DNA from: Desulfobacterales bacterium
GTDB taxonomy: Bacteria; Desulfobacterota; Desulfobacteria; Desulfobacterales; ETH-SRB1
Reading direction: 5' to 3'
Assembly (NCBI GenBank): GCA_030017395.1
Contig: JASEIZ010000033.1
Location: 1-13,714, forward strand
DNA length: 13,714 nt
Every line of letters starts with the position of its first letter. Position 1 is the stretch's first letter. The notes under the pieces are model-generated. The model made no database searches, had not been told where the DNA came from, and was given only the letters and a program-made list of their open reading frames with translations. The translations under genes were made by a program, and so were the position numbers. This document shows positions 12,535 through 13,714 of the stretch, piece by piece.

Positions 12535-13647
12535 ATGATTGCTAAACGTGATTACTATGAAATTCTTGGTGTAGACCGCAATGCCTCTGCAAGTGAAATA
12601 AAGGCCGCCTACCGCAAACTGGCTCTTAAATATCATCCTGACAGAAACCCCGGCGACAAAGCATCGGAAGAAAGCTTCAAAGAAGCTGCCGAAGCTTATG
12701 AGGTGCTTCATGATCCACAGAAACGCAATATTTATGATCAGTATGGACACCAGGGCATTGAGGGAACCGGTTTTTCAGGTTTTGGTGGTTTTGACGATAT
12801 TTTTTCAAGTTTTGGGGATATTTTTGAAGATTTTTTCGGATTCAGAACAACAGGGTCCAGAACAAGGGTTCAGAGGGGGGCGGATCTTCGTTATAATTTA
12901 AACTTAAGCTTTATGGAAGCAGCCTTTGGGAAAGACATGGAGATAAATATTGAAAAGATGGAGGTATGCTCTACATGTAATGGCAATGCTTGCAAGCCGG
13001 GCACACAGCCGGAAAATTGCAGGCCTTGTGGCGGCACAGGCCAAGTCTCCAGGTCTCAGGGGTTTTTTACAGTAAGGACTACCTGCCCGACATGCCGCGG
13101 CCACGGCCAGTCCATACCTCATCCATGCTCTCATTGTAATGGGACAGGGCAGGTTATGGTCAGCAAAAAGGTTTCTGTTAAAATACCGGCAGGCGTGGAT
13201 TCAGGCTCCAGGCTTCGTCTGACAGGTGAAGGAGAGGCAGGGATTTATGGTGGCCCTTCAGGAGATCTTTATGTTTTTATTAGTGTGGAACCCCATGAAT
13301 TCTTTAAACGCAACAATACGGACGTTATATACCGGATACCGATATCATTTATACAGGCCGCACTTGGAGATAAAATAAAGGTACCAACATTAAACAATGA
13401 AAAGAAACTCGAAATTCCCAAAGGCACACAGCCCGGCGATATACTGCGTTTTCCAGGCCTTGGCATACCTTCTCTCAGAAATGGCAGCCGCGGCGACCAG
13501 ATAATGCAAATCGTCATTAATACACCCACAAATCTTTCCAAGAAACAGGAAGAACTTCTCAGGGAATTTGCGAAACTCGAATCAAGCAAGCTGTCGACAA
13601 AGTTAAAAAATATATTCAAAAACACTAACACAACAGCTTCCGGATAA
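12535..13647 (+). CDS. dnaJ: Co-chaperone DnaJ (Hsp40)
   Basis: A DnaK co-chaperone that stimulates its ATPase and delivers unfolded clients. The J domain (about 5-70) contains HPD at 34-36. A Gly/Phe-rich region with two DIF motifs follows (about 71-105). The zinc-binding domain (about 145-205) has four CxxCxGxG repeats: CSTCNGNA, CRPCGGTG, CPTCRGHG and CSHCNGTG. The first ends in Ala instead of Gly, while all eight cysteines are kept. Two C-terminal substrate domains complete a normal 370-residue class A DnaJ. AGGAAG (12525-12530) serves as the Shine-Dalgarno. It stands alone in this window, with no grpE, dnaK or hrcA upstream, and the region after its stop holds only repeats. Confidence 0.95.
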   Translation: MIAKRDYYEILGVDRNASASEIKAAYRKLALKYHPDRNPGDKASEESFKEAAEAYEVLHDPQKRNIYDQYGHQGIEGTGFSGFGGFDDIFSSFGDIFEDFFGFRTTGSRTRVQRGADLRYNLNLSFMEAAFGKDMEINIEKMEVCSTCNGNACKPGTQPENCRPCGGTGQVSRSQGFFTVRTTCPTCRGHGQSIPHPCSHCNGTGQVMVSKKVSVKIPAGVDSGSRLRLTGEGEAGIYGGPSGDLYVFISVEPHEFFKRNNTDVIYRIPISFIQAALGDKIKVPTLNNEKKLEIPKGTQPGDILRFPGLGIPSLRNGSRGDQIMQIVINTPTNLSKKQEELLREFAKLESSKLSTKLKNIFKNTNTTASG

Positions 13648-13662
13648 ACATAAAAAGTAACT

Positions 13663-13694
13663 GTTCACGGTTTACAGTTATCGGTTTACGGTTG
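13663..13694 (+). repeat. Heptad tandem repeat (GTT-N4) after dnaJ
   Basis: GTTCACG, GTTTACA, GTTATCG, GTTTACG and GTTG follow one another with an exact seven-base period starting 15 bases after the dnaJ stop codon. It may continue in related form beyond the window. Confidence 0.7.
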
Positions 13695-13714
13695 AAAAAA
13701 ACAGATTGCACAAG

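Overview
The window looks like chromosomal DNA from an anaerobic, probably sulfate-reducing deltaproteobacterium (Desulfobacterota). The evidence is a split-Soret type dihaem cytochrome c with a Tat signal, a histidine kinase with a CxxCH haem sensor domain of the DUF3365/Tll0287 kind, a sigma-54 response regulator, a DHH-family Mn-dependent pyrophosphatase, and moderate GC with hairpin and heptad repeats in the spacers. The taxon is an inference from gene content, not from a marker gene.

Layout. (1) 1-1290: decayed DNA holding the C-terminal half (DUF4143) of an AAA_14/DUF4143 ATPase without its ATPase domain, bracketed by two copies of a 33-base direct repeat. (2) 1291-5905, minus strand: a haem-sensing histidine kinase, then an NtrC-type response regulator, then a 361-residue protein of unknown function. 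(3) 5906-6430: a divergent regulatory region. The kinase has an extended -10 promoter, and on the plus strand there is a near-consensus sigma-54 -24/-12 promoter (6313-6328) preceded by several dyads that could bind the regulator. (4) 6431-10113, plus strand: a YeiH/UPF0324-type membrane transporter with an added N-terminal coiled-coil domain, two small single-pass membrane proteins, and a Tat-exported split-Soret cytochrome c. (5) 10303-11226: Mn-dependent inorganic pyrophosphatase. (6) 11292-12005, minus strand: menaquinone methyltransferase UbiE/MenG, converging on the pyrophosphatase across a shared terminator. (7) 12006-12534: a spacer full of heptad-phased repeats. (8) 12535-13647: DnaJ.

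The most interesting reading is that regions 2-4 form one unit. A c-haem sensor kinase and sigma-54 activator lie divergent to, and about half a kilobase from, a transporter/cytochrome operon with a sigma-54 promoter. I infer a redox- or ligand-responsive circuit controlling export or import of a small anion (possibly a sulfur oxyanion) coupled to a periplasmic cytochrome.

A second striking feature is a 133-bp MITE-like element (9141-9273). It appears to have inserted exactly at the start codon of the cytochrome gene and duplicated ATAATG. The original ribosome binding site with one ATG now lies on the left of the element, and the real reading frame with the other ATG lies on the right. A 14-base piece of the same terminal repeat sits at nearly the same distance before the start codon of the 361-residue gene.
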